Shown here piece by piece: positions 25,952 to 35,706 of a stretch of 64,000 nucleotides of DNA (position 1 is the stretch's first letter; the number at the start of each line of letters is the position of its first letter). The notes under the pieces were generated by a model that was not told the origin of the DNA, did not search any database, and saw only the letters and a program-made list of their open reading frames with translations. This DNA is from Salibaculum halophilum (lineage in GTDB: Bacteria; Pseudomonadota; Alphaproteobacteria; Rhodobacterales; Rhodobacteraceae), in contig NZ_MSIT01000003.1 in the NCBI RefSeq assembly GCF_002094885.1, positions 186,001 to 250,000 on the forward strand, written 5' to 3'. A program made the position numbers and the translations under genes.

Positions 25952-26431
25952 GTGCCCGCGACCACCCCCTTCCGCGACGTGGATGCCGAGGCCCTGGCAC
26001 TGACCCGCCGGCTCTTGATACAGGCACGCCATGCCGCGTTGGGCGTGATCGACCCGCAGACAGGCGCGCCGATGGTGTCGCGCATCGCCTTTGCCGTGCT
26101 GTCGGGACGGCCGCACACGCTGGTTTCCGACCTGTCGCACCACGCCGACGCTCTGCGGGTTAATCCGGCCGCCTCGGTCCTCGTGGGCGAGCCGGGCACG
26201 AAGGGCGATCCGCTGGCCCACCCGCGCCTGACCCTGCAGGTCCGGGCCGAAGCGGCGGACAAGGCCGCGCTGAAAGAGGCTTGGCTGGCGGCCTGCCCCA
26301 AGGCGGGGCTCTACTACGACTTCGCCGATTTCAACCTGCTGTACCTGGCCCCGACATCCGCGCTGCTTAACGGCGGGTTCGGCAAGGCCTACCGCCTCGA
26401 TCCGGGGTCCATTCGCACGGCGCTGGCTTGA
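25952..26431 (+). CDS. Pyridoxamine 5'-phosphate oxidase-like FMN-binding split-barrel protein (HugZ-like)
   Basis: 159-residue split-barrel protein. The pattern [35 protein letters not shown] (about residues 15-50), followed by [26 protein letters not shown] (about 56-82), is typical of HugZ/PPOX-type flavin- or heme-binding proteins. It ends in the conserved [26 protein letters not shown] segment. The start is a GTG at 25952 with AAGGAG nine bases upstream. The role may be heme or flavin chemistry; substrate unknown. It is immediately followed by tRNA-Ala. Confidence 0.75.
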   Translation: MPATTPFRDVDAEALALTRRLLIQARHAALGVIDPQTGAPMVSRIAFAVLSGRPHTLVSDLSHHADALRVNPAASVLVGEPGTKGDPLAHPRLTLQVRAEAADKAALKEAWLAACPKAGLYYDFADFNLLYLAPTSALLNGGFGKAYRLDPGSIRTALA

Positions 26432-26470
26432 CACCGGATCGGCGTGGGGCCAAACAGGCAGCCGACTCGT

Positions 26471-26546
<76 letters not shown>

Positions 26547-26583
26547 AATTCCCGCAGGTCCGATCGGCTGGGCACACGTCAAG

Positions 26584-27507
26584 TCAGGGTGCCCCCGTGC
26601 TACTTGTGGCGATGGCATCGCGCAGCACGCCGCCCGCGGCATCAAGCGCGGCCGCCGCCGTCTGCGCGTCCTGGCCGCTGATCTGCATCAGGATCGCCAG
26701 TTTCACCTTGCCGCCGCTGGCCGCCAGCGCCGCCTCGGCCTCTTCGGCGGTGCAGCCGGTGGCCTCCTGCACGATTCCCGCGGCCCGGCGGGCCAGCTTG
26801 GCGTTGGAAATCGCGACATCGACCATCAGGTTGCCGTAGCTCTTGCCGATGCGCACCATGCTGGCCGTGGACAGCATGTTGAGCACCATCTTCTGCGCCG
26901 TACCGGATTTGAGCCGCGTCGAGCCGGTCAGCACCTCAGGGCCGACGACGGGGCAGATGGCTATCTCGGCAATCTCGGTGACCGGCGCACCGGGGTTGCA
27001 GCACAGCGCCACCGTGCCGGCGCCCTCGGCGCGCGCGTGCTCCAGCGCGCCGACGACATAAGGCGTCTTGCCGCTGACCGCGATGCCCACGACCACGTCC
27101 GCGGCACCGACCGCGACACTGTCGAGATCCGCCGCGCCCTGCGCGCGGTCATCCTCGGCATCCTCGACCGAATGGCGGATGGCCTGATCGCCGCCCGCGA
27201 TCAGGCCGATAACCATGCCCGGCGGCACCGAATAGGTGGGCGGGCACTCCGAGGCGTCCAGCACGCCCAGTCGCCCGCTGGTGCCGGCGCCGACGTAGAT
27301 CAGCCGCCCCCCGGCGCGGAAGGCCGCGACGATACGGTCCACCGCGGCGGCGATAGCCTCCGCCTCGGCGCCCACGGCGGCGGCGACGCCGGCATCCTCG
27401 GCGTTCATCAGGGCGACGATCTCGCGCGCCGACAGCCGGTCCAGGTCCGTGCTGCGCGGGTTGCGCCCCTCGGAGACGAGGGCGCGACGGTCACTGTCCC
27501 GGGTCAT
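26584..27507 (-). CDS. murQ: N-acetylmuramic acid 6-phosphate etherase MurQ
   Basis: Cleaves the lactyl ether of MurNAc-6-phosphate to GlcNAc-6-phosphate and D-lactate; cytoplasmic. The SIS-domain signature [26 protein letters not shown] is intact, including the catalytic Glu, and the second half has [16 protein letters not shown] and [21 protein letters not shown]-terminal UBA-like helical part follows. The ATG at 27507 (307 residues) has AAAGGGG upstream; an ATG 18 bases earlier (27525) overlaps the preceding stop as TGATG and may be used instead. It is the last gene of the ABC transporter operon and feeds GlcNAc-6P to NagA encoded divergently. Confidence 0.92.
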   Translation of the reverse strand: MTRDSDRRALVSEGRNPRSTDLDRLSAREIVALMNAEDAGVAAAVGAEAEAIAAAVDRIVAAFRAGGRLIYVGAGTSGRLGVLDASECPPTYSVPPGMVIGLIAGGDQAIRHSVEDAEDDRAQGAADLDSVAVGAADVVVGIAVSGKTPYVVGALEHARAEGAGTVALCCNPGAPVTEIAEIAICPVVGPEVLTGSTRLKSGTAQKMVLNMLSTASMVRIGKSYGNLMVDVAISNAKLARRAAGIVQEATGCTAEEAEAALAASGGKVKLAILMQISGQDAQTAAAALDAAGGVLRDAIATSSTGAP

Positions 27508-27524
27508 CGCGCGATCCCCTTTCA

Positions 27525-28619
<1,095 letters not shown>

Positions 28620-28649
28620 TTTTTCGAACCTCCCAAAGGTGGTGCGGGG

Positions 28650-29522
28650 TCAGCCCTTGACGGCGCCCGAGGTGATGCCGGCGATGAGCTGGCGCGAGAA
28701 CAGGGCGTAAAGCCCTAGGACGGGCAGGATGGCGATCGAGAGCGAAGCAAGCACCGCGCTCCAGTTCACGGTGTATTGCCCGATGAACTGCTGCACGCCC
28801 AGCGTGACGGTCTTGGTGGCATCCCCCGAGGCGAGGATCAGCGGGAACCACAGGTCGTTCCAGATCGGGATCATGGAAAACACCGCGACCGTGGCCAGAA
28901 CCGGCCGGATCAGCGGCACGACCACCTCGAAGAAGATGCGGTATTCGCTGAGCCCGTCGACGCGGGCGCAGTCCTTGATGTCGCGCGACAGGGTGCGCAT
29001 GAATTCCGTCAGGATGAAGACGGCCACCGGCAAACCCTGTGCGGTATAGACAAGGATCAGCGCCAGCAGCGTGTTGACCAGGTTCAGGTCCACCATCAGT
29101 TCCAGGATGGCGACGGTGCCCAGCCGGATCGGCACCATGATCCCCAGAATCAGGTAGATGCCCAGCAGCGTGTTGAACCGAAAGCGGTACTCGGCCAGCG
29201 CGTGGGCCGCCATCGCGCCCAGCCACAGGATCAGGAACAGGGCCGTGACCGTGACGATCAGCGAGTTCGAGAAATAGGTCGCGAAATCGCCCTGGGTCAG
29301 GACCGTTGCATAACCTTCAAGGCTGAAGGTCCCCTCGCCGGGCAGGCCAAGCGGATCGGTGAAGATGCCGCGCCGGTTCTTGAAGGAATTGAGGATCACC
29401 AGGAACACCGGGAAGATCGCGATCAGGGTATAGCCCGCCAGCACCATGTGCACGCCGGCCCGGGTCGAAAGGCCCCGGAGGCGGCTGGCGCGGGCGCGAT
29501 GGCTGGATGCGGTCTCGGTCAT
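28650..29522 (-). CDS. Carbohydrate ABC transporter permease, MalG type
   Basis: 290-residue inner-membrane permease with six hydrophobic segments. The first is GVHMVLAGYTLIAIFPVFLVIL (about residues 24-45). The EAA loop is CARVDGLSEYRIFFEVVVPL (about residues 190-209), which docks on the ATPase. It ends LIAGITSGAVKG, the typical end of MalG-like CUT1 permeases. It follows the MalF-type permease with a 9-bp gap and precedes the ATPase gene by 30 bp. Confidence 0.92.
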   Translation of the reverse strand: MTETASSHRARASRLRGLSTRAGVHMVLAGYTLIAIFPVFLVILNSFKNRRGIFTDPLGLPGEGTFSLEGYATVLTQGDFATYFSNSLIVTVTALFLILWLGAMAAHALAEYRFRFNTLLGIYLILGIMVPIRLGTVAILELMVDLNLVNTLLALILVYTAQGLPVAVFILTEFMRTLSRDIKDCARVDGLSEYRIFFEVVVPLIRPVLATVAVFSMIPIWNDLWFPLILASGDATKTVTLGVQQFIGQYTVNWSAVLASLSIAILPVLGLYALFSRQLIAGITSGAVKG

Positions 29523-29531
29523 CTGCGTCCC

Positions 29532-30497
29532 TCACATCTCGTAGCGTTGCAGGCGGCGCTGGACCAGCGCCAGGTAGATCGACACGCCCACCAGGATGAT
29601 GAAGAACATCATGCTGGCGATCGTCGCGCCCATGTGGATGTCGCCGACCTGCAACTGCTGGCCGAAGAACGTGCGGAACAGCAGCGTGCCCATCACGTCG
29701 GTGGCGAAGTTCGGGGCGCCCAATGCCCCCTGGATCGAGTAGATCAGGTCGAAACTGACGGTGAAGTTGCCGATGTAGGTCAGGATCGCGACGATCCCCA
29801 GCGTCGGCAGGATCAGCGGCAGCTTGACCTTCCAGAAGATCGACCACCCGTTCAGCCCGTCCACCCGGGCGGCGTCGATCAATTCGTCCGGGATCGACAG
29901 CAGCGCCGCGTAGATCAGCATCATCGGGATGCCGACGTATTGCCACACCGAGATCAGCGACACCGTGGTCAGCGCGCTGGACTCCAGCCCCAGCCAGGGC
30001 TGGTAGAGCCAGGCCAGGCCGATGGTACCCAGCAGCGTCTCGGACACCCCCCACAGCGGCGAGAGGATCAGTTCCCAGATGAAGCCGACAATGACGACCG
30101 ACAGCAGCGTCGGCACGAAGATCAGCGTGCGGTAGGCCGACCCGAAGCGCGGCGCGAGGCTGAGCAGCGCCGCCAGCAACAGGCCCAGCGGGTTCTGCAC
30201 CACCATGTGGATGAAGAACAGCACGAGGTTGTTCCAGAAGGCCCGCCAGAACTGCGTGGCCCAGTTGGGATCGAAGAGCAGCGTGGCGTAGTTCTCGAGG
30301 CCGGCCCAGACGGCCGTGCCATCCTCCAGCCCGTCGAAGAGGCTCAGACGCAGACTCTCGACCAGCGGGTAGATCGAGAAGACGGAATAGATCAGCACCG
30401 CCGGCGCCAGGAAGACGACGATATGCAGCCCCCCGGACCGGCGGCGCTTGCGACGCGTGCGGACGTCTTTCGCGGTATCTGTCACGGGGTCGGACAC
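29532..30497 (-). CDS. Carbohydrate ABC transporter permease, MalF type
   Basis: 321-residue inner-membrane permease of the CUT1 class. A basic N-terminus (RTRRKRRRSGG) precedes the first membrane segment (LHIVVFLAPAVLIYSVFSIYPL, about residues 24-45). The EAA loop is DAARVDGLNGWSIFWKVKLPL (about 215-235). It forms the heterodimeric pore with the MalG-type partner just downstream. A strong hairpin lies in the 77-bp gap to the upstream binding-protein gene. Confidence 0.92.
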   Translation of the reverse strand: MSDPVTDTAKDVRTRRKRRRSGGLHIVVFLAPAVLIYSVFSIYPLVESLRLSLFDGLEDGTAVWAGLENYATLLFDPNWATQFWRAFWNNLVLFFIHMVVQNPLGLLLAALLSLAPRFGSAYRTLIFVPTLLSVVIVGFIWELILSPLWGVSETLLGTIGLAWLYQPWLGLESSALTTVSLISVWQYVGIPMMLIYAALLSIPDELIDAARVDGLNGWSIFWKVKLPLILPTLGIVAILTYIGNFTVSFDLIYSIQGALGAPNFATDVMGTLLFRTFFGQQLQVGDIHMGATIASMMFFIILVGVSIYLALVQRRLQRYEM

Positions 30498-30529
30498 GTC
30501 CGGTCCTCCAATCTGGCGCGGCGGCGGGA

Positions 30530-30556
30530 CCCGCCCCCGCGCGAGGCGGGGGCGGG
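30530..30556 (-). promoter_or_regulatory. 11-bp-stem hairpin after the sugar-binding-protein gene
   Basis: Perfect inverted repeat CCCGCCCCCGC (30530-30540) / GCGGGGGCGGG (30546-30556) with a 5-nt loop, 18 bp after the binding-protein stop and before the first permease. No U-run follows on the transcribed strand, so it is better seen as an mRNA 3'-stabiliser or processing barrier that raises binding-protein expression than as a full terminator. Confidence 0.6.
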
Positions 30557-30574
30557 CCTGTCAGTGCGGCAGGG

Positions 30575-31834
30575 TCAGTCCTGCTGCGGTTCGTACCATG
30601 ACTCGAGGCCCTCCTGCAGCGTCTGCGCGGCCTCTTGCGGAGTCGATGCCTCGTTGAACACGTTGGCGCTGACGCTCCACATGGTGTTCCAGGTGTTGGG
30701 CTCGCCGCGCGACAGGATCTGGTGGGCGACGCGGATCGTGCTTTCGCAATCCTGCCGCCACGAGATCATTTCCTGCGCCAGCGGGTCCTCGACCTCGAAC
30801 TGCGCGTTCGACAACGAGAAGAAGCCGGGCAGCTCGTTGGTGTAAAGGCTGGCGAATTCCGGGCTGGCGACCCATTCCAGGAAGGTGCGCGCAGCTTCGG
30901 GGTTGTCGGTACCCGCGTTCATGCCGATGCCGATGTCGGTGTGATCCGAGATGTAGCAGGTATCACCCGCGGCCTCGACGGGCGGGGGAAAGGCGCCCAT
31001 CTCGAAGACGGCCTGATCGTTGAAGCCGCCGATTTCCCAGGACCCGGCCGGGTAGATCGCCGCGCGACCCAACGTGAACAGGTTCTGGCTGTCGGTGTAG
31101 CCCTGCGCCTGGTAGGCGCGGCCCATGTAGTCGTTCCAGCGCTGCATCACCTCGAAGGGCTTGACGAACTGCGGGTCGGTGAATTCCGCCGACCCGTCGA
31201 GCAGGGCCTGCCGGCCTTCCTCGCCGTTCCAGTAGGTCGGGCCGATGTTGGTATAGGCCATGGTGGCCGCCTCCCACTGGTCGGCCGAACCGATGGCCAG
31301 CGGCGTGTAGGTGCCATCCTCCTTGATCGCGTCGAGGACACCGAAGAACTCCTCGACGGTCTCGGGCTCCTCCAGGCCCAGCTCCGCAAAGGCCTCGGCA
31401 TTGTAGATGAAGCCATGGATGACCGAGGCCATGGGAACGCAGAAGGTGGCGCTGCCGTCGTCGGTCTGCCAAGCGGCCTTGGCAAAATCAGGGAAATTGT
31501 CCAGCCCGTCGAGCCCCGAGATATCCGCCAGCTGGCCGCGCTGATAGAGCGCGAGCGAGCCGTCGAAGGGCCGGCAGGTGATCAGGTCGCCGGCGGTGCC
31601 GCCGTCGAGCCGCGCGTTCAGGGCCGCGTTGTATTCGGTGGGCGAGGTCGGCGTGAACTCGACGTCGATCTCCGGGTGCTGGGCCTCGAAGGCGGGGATC
31701 AGGACATCGTCCCAGATCGCCTGGTCCTCGGACCGCCAGCTTTCGATGGACAGAGTGGCGTCCTGCGCCAGCGCCGCCGTCCCGGCAACGCATAGCGCCA
31801 GGGTGGCCGTGGTGGTCTTCATGATGCGCGTCAT
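30575..31834 (-). CDS. Sugar ABC transporter substrate-binding protein (CUT1)
   Basis: Periplasmic receptor of 419 residues. Signal peptide: residues 1-23 (MTRIMKTTTATLALCVAGTAALA), cleaved before QDATLSIESW. The mature chain has the type-I solute-binding fold of the MalE/UgpB family: HPEIDVEFTPTSPTEYNAALNARLDGGTAGDLITC (about residues 60-95), the VPMASVIHGFIYNAEAFAELGL segment (about 145-166) and WEIGGF (about 280). The ATG at 31834 has GAGGGAG upstream. First gene of the operon; the divergent AT-rich region upstream carries candidate operators. The substrate is inferred to be an amino sugar or amino-sugar oligomer. Confidence 0.9.
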   Translation of the reverse strand: MTRIMKTTTATLALCVAGTAALAQDATLSIESWRSEDQAIWDDVLIPAFEAQHPEIDVEFTPTSPTEYNAALNARLDGGTAGDLITCRPFDGSLALYQRGQLADISGLDGLDNFPDFAKAAWQTDDGSATFCVPMASVIHGFIYNAEAFAELGLEEPETVEEFFGVLDAIKEDGTYTPLAIGSADQWEAATMAYTNIGPTYWNGEEGRQALLDGSAEFTDPQFVKPFEVMQRWNDYMGRAYQAQGYTDSQNLFTLGRAAIYPAGSWEIGGFNDQAVFEMGAFPPPVEAAGDTCYISDHTDIGIGMNAGTDNPEAARTFLEWVASPEFASLYTNELPGFFSLSNAQFEVEDPLAQEMISWRQDCESTIRVAHQILSRGEPNTWNTMWSVSANVFNEASTPQEAAQTLQEGLESWYEPQQD

Positions 31835-32010
31835 CTCGCACTCCCTCTTGTTTTGGTCTGGCGTCGTTGTTCCGTGTGACCCCTCGAAGGCATGCGCCAG
31901 GTGCACGCCGGCAAACGAGGAGCGATCGGGCCACCCCGGGCCGCCGGAAACGGCAAGTTGGGCGACGAATCGATCTATCTTTGACAATCGCGAATCTTAA
32001 CTCCAATAGC

Positions 32011-32064
32011 AAGACCAATTTGCAATATGTAATACCAAATATGATTTTGGTATTGTAATTGGAC
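32011..32064. promoter_or_regulatory. AT-rich divergent operator region of the amino-sugar locus
   Basis: Between the binding-protein gene (leftward) and the kinase gene (rightward), an AT-rich island carries AATACCAAA (32031-32039) and TTTGGTATT (32046-32054) as a perfect 9-bp inverted repeat. Outside these are ACCAATT (32014-32020) and AATTGG (32057-32062). TTGGT/ACCAA half-sites resemble operators of GntR/HutC-type NagR and DasR regulators, and such a regulator is encoded two genes downstream. The site could control both directions. Binding is inferred. Confidence 0.6.
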
Positions 32065-32118
32065 GGGCGGTTGGATACGCTGCACCCGAACCGCACACAG
32101 AGGAAAGGTCCGCGACCG

Positions 32119-33018
32119 ATGGCACCCCCTATCCCCCTTGTCGTGATCGACGGCGGCGGTACAGGCTCGCGCCTGCGCGCCATCGCCGGCGACGGGGGTG
32201 TTCTGGCCGAGGCCAGCGCCGGCCCGTCGAACCTGACCTACGGTGTCGAGGCCGCCTGGCGCAGCGTTGCCGGCGGCCTTGCCGACCTGTCTGACAGGAC
32301 CGGCCTGTCAATCGAGGGCACGCGCCTTTGGTGCGGCTTCGCCGGCGGGCGCTCGCCCCAGCGGCAGGCCGAATTCCGCGCCGCCAACCCGGTCGCCGCC
32401 TCCGATATCGCCATTGTCACCGACGGCTTTGCCGCGCTGGTGGGTGCCCATGGCGGACGGCCCGGCATCGTGCTGGCGGTGGGCACCGGCGTTGCCGCCT
32501 ATGCCCTCTCGGCGCGGGGCGCCGTCGCGTCGTCCAGCGCCTGGGGCTACAAGATCGGGGACGAAGGCAGCGGCGGCTGGCTCGGCAACCGTGCGGTGGC
32601 CCTACTGGCCCGCCATCTGGACGGCCGTCACCCCGGGAACAGCGCCCTGTTCGACACCCTGCGCGGCGAGGTGGGCAGTGATTTCAACGCCATCCAGGCG
32701 TGGCTGGCGCAGGCCGATGCCACGCGCTTTGCATCCCTCGCCCCGCGCGTCATCGAAGCGGCGGAGGCGGGCGACGCCGTCGCGCGCGACCTGCTGGAAA
32801 CCGCCGGGGCGGAACTGTCCTGTGCTGTCCGCGCGGTCGATTCGGGTCAGCCGCTGGCAGTGCTCGGTGGCTTGGCCGGGATCATGACACCGTACCTTGC
32901 CGCCGACCTGCAGGCCCGGGTGGTCCCTGCACGCGGCACCGCGCTTGACGGACTGAGGATCATGGCCGCACGCGACTGGCGCAGCGAAGAGAGTCTGGCC
33001 GCGGAGGTCGGGCCATGA
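32119..33018 (+). CDS. N-acetylglucosamine kinase-like ATPase (BadF/BadG/BcrA/BcrD family)
   Basis: Predicted cytoplasmic ASKHA kinase phosphorylating GlcNAc and/or MurNAc after import. The 299 residues start with the phosphate-1 loop VVIDGGGTGSRLRAI (about 8-22). VTDGFAALVGAHGGRPGIVLAVGTG (about 100-124) holds the catalytic Asp and phosphate-2 loop, and SAWGYKIGDEGSGGWLGNRAV (about 139-159) is typical of NagK-type members. The start at 32119 is chosen because homology begins here; a 20-residue extension is possible. It overlaps gntR by 4 bp. Since the importer is an ABC system, a kinase is required to feed NagA and MurQ, which fits. Confidence 0.8.
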   Translation: MAPPIPLVVIDGGGTGSRLRAIAGDGGVLAEASAGPSNLTYGVEAAWRSVAGGLADLSDRTGLSIEGTRLWCGFAGGRSPQRQAEFRAANPVAASDIAIVTDGFAALVGAHGGRPGIVLAVGTGVAAYALSARGAVASSSAWGYKIGDEGSGGWLGNRAVALLARHLDGRHPGNSALFDTLRGEVGSDFNAIQAWLAQADATRFASLAPRVIEAAEAGDAVARDLLETAGAELSCAVRAVDSGQPLAVLGGLAGIMTPYLAADLQARVVPARGTALDGLRIMAARDWRSEESLAAEVGP

Positions 33019-33725
33019 CCGAAGTCACGCAACCCGCACAGGCCCGGTACAAGCGTCTGGCCGACGGGCTGATACGCCAGATCGAGGCGGGCGAGCTGGC
33101 CCCCGGCACCGCGCTGCCGCCCGAACGCAGCCTGGCCGAGATGCACGGGGTCAGCCGCGTGACCGTGCGGCGCGCCATCAAGCACCTGGGCGAGCGCGGC
33201 CTGATCGAGCAGCGCCGTGGTGCAGGCACCTTCGTGTCCCAGCGCGTCTCGCAGCCGCTGTCGGTGCTGACGAGCTTTTCCGAGGACCTGGCCGCGCGCG
33301 GCATGACCGGGCAGTCGCGCGTCATCTCCAGCGGCCGGGGCCGCGCCACCCCCGAGGAGGTCATCGCACTCGGGCTCGGGCCGAACGCGCCGGTCACGCG
33401 GATCACCCGGTTGCGGTCCGCCGACGGCCAGCCCCTGGCCGTGGAGGCCACGACCGTCCTGTCCGAGGCGCTGGCCAACCCCCGGCTGATCTCGGACTCG
33501 CTCTATGAAACCATGGAAACCTGCGGGATGCGCCCGGTGCGGGCCGTGCAGCGGCTGACCGCCGTCGCCATCGAGCCCGAGATGTCCAGGCGTCTGGACG
33601 TTGCCCCCGGCGCCCCGGGGCTGCTGATCACGCGCATCGGCTATACCGCCGCCGACCGCGCCGTCGAACTGACGCGGTCGACCTTTCGCGGCGACCGCTG
33701 GGACTTCGTCACGGAGCTTTCATGA
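33015..33725 (+). CDS. GntR-family regulator with UTRA domain (NagR-like)
   Basis: 236-residue HutC-subfamily repressor. The winged helix comprises residues about 12-75 (PPERSLAEMHGVSRVTVRRAI, then GLIEQRRGAGTFV). The UTRA effector domain (about 90-230) shows RITRLRSADGQPLAVEAT and the end VELTRSTFRGDRWDFVTEL. UTRA domains in NagR bind GlcN-6P or GlcNAc-6P, so it likely represses the divergent transporter and the nag operon until amino-sugar phosphate accumulates. Start and stop overlap the neighbouring genes by 4 bp each. Confidence 0.9.
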   Translation: MTEVTQPAQARYKRLADGLIRQIEAGELAPGTALPPERSLAEMHGVSRVTVRRAIKHLGERGLIEQRRGAGTFVSQRVSQPLSVLTSFSEDLAARGMTGQSRVISSGRGRATPEEVIALGLGPNAPVTRITRLRSADGQPLAVEATTVLSEALANPRLISDSLYETMETCGMRPVRAVQRLTAVAIEPEMSRRLDVAPGAPGLLITRIGYTAADRAVELTRSTFRGDRWDFVTELS

Positions 33726-34846
33726 CATCACCGGAGCCGACACCGCCGCGCAGCCTGACCGGCTGCATCCTGACCGAAACCGGCTGGATCGACGGCACCC
33801 TGCATTGCGGCGACCGGATCACCGCGATCGAGGGCGAGACGGTCGAGACCCCGGCCGCGCCCTACATCCTGCCCGGTTTCGTGGACCTGCACGTTCACGG
33901 CGGCGGGGGCCACGACATGATGACCGGCGCCGGGGCGATCCGCGGGGCGGCCGCGCTGCATGCCCGCCACGGCACCACCGCGATGCTGCCCACCTCCGTG
34001 ACCGCGCCGACCGCCGACCTGAGCGCCTTCCTGTCGGCCGTCGCCGCCTGCATGGACCGGCCCGATCCCGGGGTCGCGCGCATCCTCGGCGCGCATCTGG
34101 AGGGCCCGGTCATCAATCCCCACAAGCTGGGCGCCCAGCCGCCCCACACCGCCCCGCCGGACCCGGACCAGCTGCGCGCCTGGGCGGCGATGGCCCCGAT
34201 CCGGGTGATGACCTTCGCCCCCGAAATGGACCCGGGCCACGCCCTGGAGGATACCATGCACGCGCTGGATATCCGCGCCCAGCTGGGCCATTCGCTGTGC
34301 GACTATGCCACCGCCCGGGGCGCCCTGGCGCGCGGCTGCGGCGTCACCCACCTGTTCAACGCCATGAGCCCGCTGTCACACCGGGACAACGGCCTGGCCG
34401 GCGCCGCGCTGGCCCATGCCGATCATGCCGAGATCATTCCCGACCTGATCCACGTCGAACCCGGCGCCATCCTCGCTGCGCGGCGGGCGATCCCGCACCT
34501 TCACGGCGTCACCGACGCCACCGCGGGCGCCGGGATGCCGGACGGGCCCTACCAGCTGGGCCGCCACGCGGTGACCAAGGCGCGCGGGGCCATGCGGCTG
34601 GACGACGGCACACTGGCCGGGTCGGCGCTGACGATGGATGTGGCGCTGCGCAATCTGGTCGGCCTTGGCCTGCCGCTGGCCGAGGCGGCGCGGCGCCTCT
34701 CGACCCTGCCCGCCGATTGGCTTGGCGAGGCCGAGATCGGCCGGCTGACCCCCGGCGCCCAAGCGGATGTCCTGCACTTCGATCGCGACCTGGCACTCGT
34801 TGACGTGATGATCGGCGGCCAGTCCCTGCCACCCGAGGAGACCTGA
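33722..34846 (+). CDS. nagA: N-acetylglucosamine-6-phosphate deacetylase NagA
   Basis: Removes acetate from GlcNAc-6P to give GlcN-6P; cytoplasmic amidohydrolase-fold enzyme of 374 residues. Landmarks: GFVDLHVHGGGGHDMM (metal His pair, about 52-67), HLEGPVINPHKLGAQ (metal Glu, about 122-136), GHSLCDYATARGAL (about 185), THLFNAMSPLSHRDNGLAGAAL (substrate binding, about 202-223) and DATAGAGMPDGPYQLG with the catalytic Asp (about 263). It receives substrate both from the kinase and from MurQ. It is coupled to nagB by a 1-base TGATG overlap. Confidence 0.95.
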   Translation: MTSPEPTPPRSLTGCILTETGWIDGTLHCGDRITAIEGETVETPAAPYILPGFVDLHVHGGGGHDMMTGAGAIRGAAALHARHGTTAMLPTSVTAPTADLSAFLSAVAACMDRPDPGVARILGAHLEGPVINPHKLGAQPPHTAPPDPDQLRAWAAMAPIRVMTFAPEMDPGHALEDTMHALDIRAQLGHSLCDYATARGALARGCGVTHLFNAMSPLSHRDNGLAGAALAHADHAEIIPDLIHVEPGAILAARRAIPHLHGVTDATAGAGMPDGPYQLGRHAVTKARGAMRLDDGTLAGSALTMDVALRNLVGLGLPLAEAARRLSTLPADWLGEAEIGRLTPGAQADVLHFDRDLALVDVMIGGQSLPPEET

Positions 34847-35631
34847 TGGAAATCCTGCCCTGCAAGAGCCGCGCCGACGCCGTGGCGCTGACCGCCAAGC
34901 TGATCGGTGCGCGCCTGGACGCGACACCCGAGATGGTGCTGGGCCTGGCCACCGGGCGCACCATGGAAGAGGTCTACGACCACCTGGCCACCAATGGTGC
35001 GCGTTTCGACCGCTGCACGACCTTCAACCTGGACGAATACGTCGGCCTGCCGCCAAACCACCCGCAAAGCTACGCCGCCTACATGGCCGGGCACCTCTTC
35101 GACCGGGTCGATATCGACCGCGCATGCACCCACCTGCCCGATGGCATGGCCGCGGACCTCGGCCACGCCGCGCGCGACTACGAGGCGCGGATCGCCGCCG
35201 CCGGCGGCATCGACCTGCAGCTACTGGGGATCGGCGCGGCGGGCCACATCGGTTTCAACGAACCGTTGTCGGCCTTCCGCTCGCGCACGCGCGACAAGAT
35301 CCTGACCCCGACGACCCGTGACCAGAACGCCGGCATGTTCGGCGGCGACGCCGCGCGCGTGCCCAAGCGGGCCCTGACCATGGGGGTGGGCACGATCCTC
35401 GAGGCGGGCGAGCTGATCCTGCTGGCCTGCGGCGCGGCCAAGGCCGAGGTCGTCGCCCGCGCTGTCGAGGGGCCGCTGACCGCGCGGGTCAGCGCCTCGG
35501 CGATCCAGCTGCACCCGGCCTGCAAGGTGATCCTGGATCCGGAGGCCGCCGCGGCCCTCGAGGATATCGCCTACTATCGTTTTGTCTGTGCCAACGAAGA
35601 GAAATGGGACCCCTACCGCGACCACCTGTGA
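34846..35631 (+). CDS. nagB: Glucosamine-6-phosphate deaminase NagB
   Basis: Converts GlcN-6P to fructose-6-phosphate and ammonia, the last step before glycolysis. The 261 residues contain GLATGRTMEEVYDHL (phosphate loop, about 34-48), TFNLDEYVGLPPNHPQSY with the catalytic Asp (about 59-76), and GIGAAGHIGFNEPLSAF (about 126-142), where His and Glu of the active site lie. The length is normal for NagB. It is the end of the kinase-gntR-nagA-nagB operon. Confidence 0.95.
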   Translation: MEILPCKSRADAVALTAKLIGARLDATPEMVLGLATGRTMEEVYDHLATNGARFDRCTTFNLDEYVGLPPNHPQSYAAYMAGHLFDRVDIDRACTHLPDGMAADLGHAARDYEARIAAAGGIDLQLLGIGAAGHIGFNEPLSAFRSRTRDKILTPTTRDQNAGMFGGDAARVPKRALTMGVGTILEAGELILLACGAAKAEVVARAVEGPLTARVSASAIQLHPACKVILDPEAAAALEDIAYYRFVCANEEKWDPYRDHL

Positions 35632-35706
35632 AGGGCCGCCCCGCGGCCGCCTGCCGACCCGAAAGAACTTGACCCCGCAAGGTCCGGTAATATCCCGCCA
35701 ACACGA

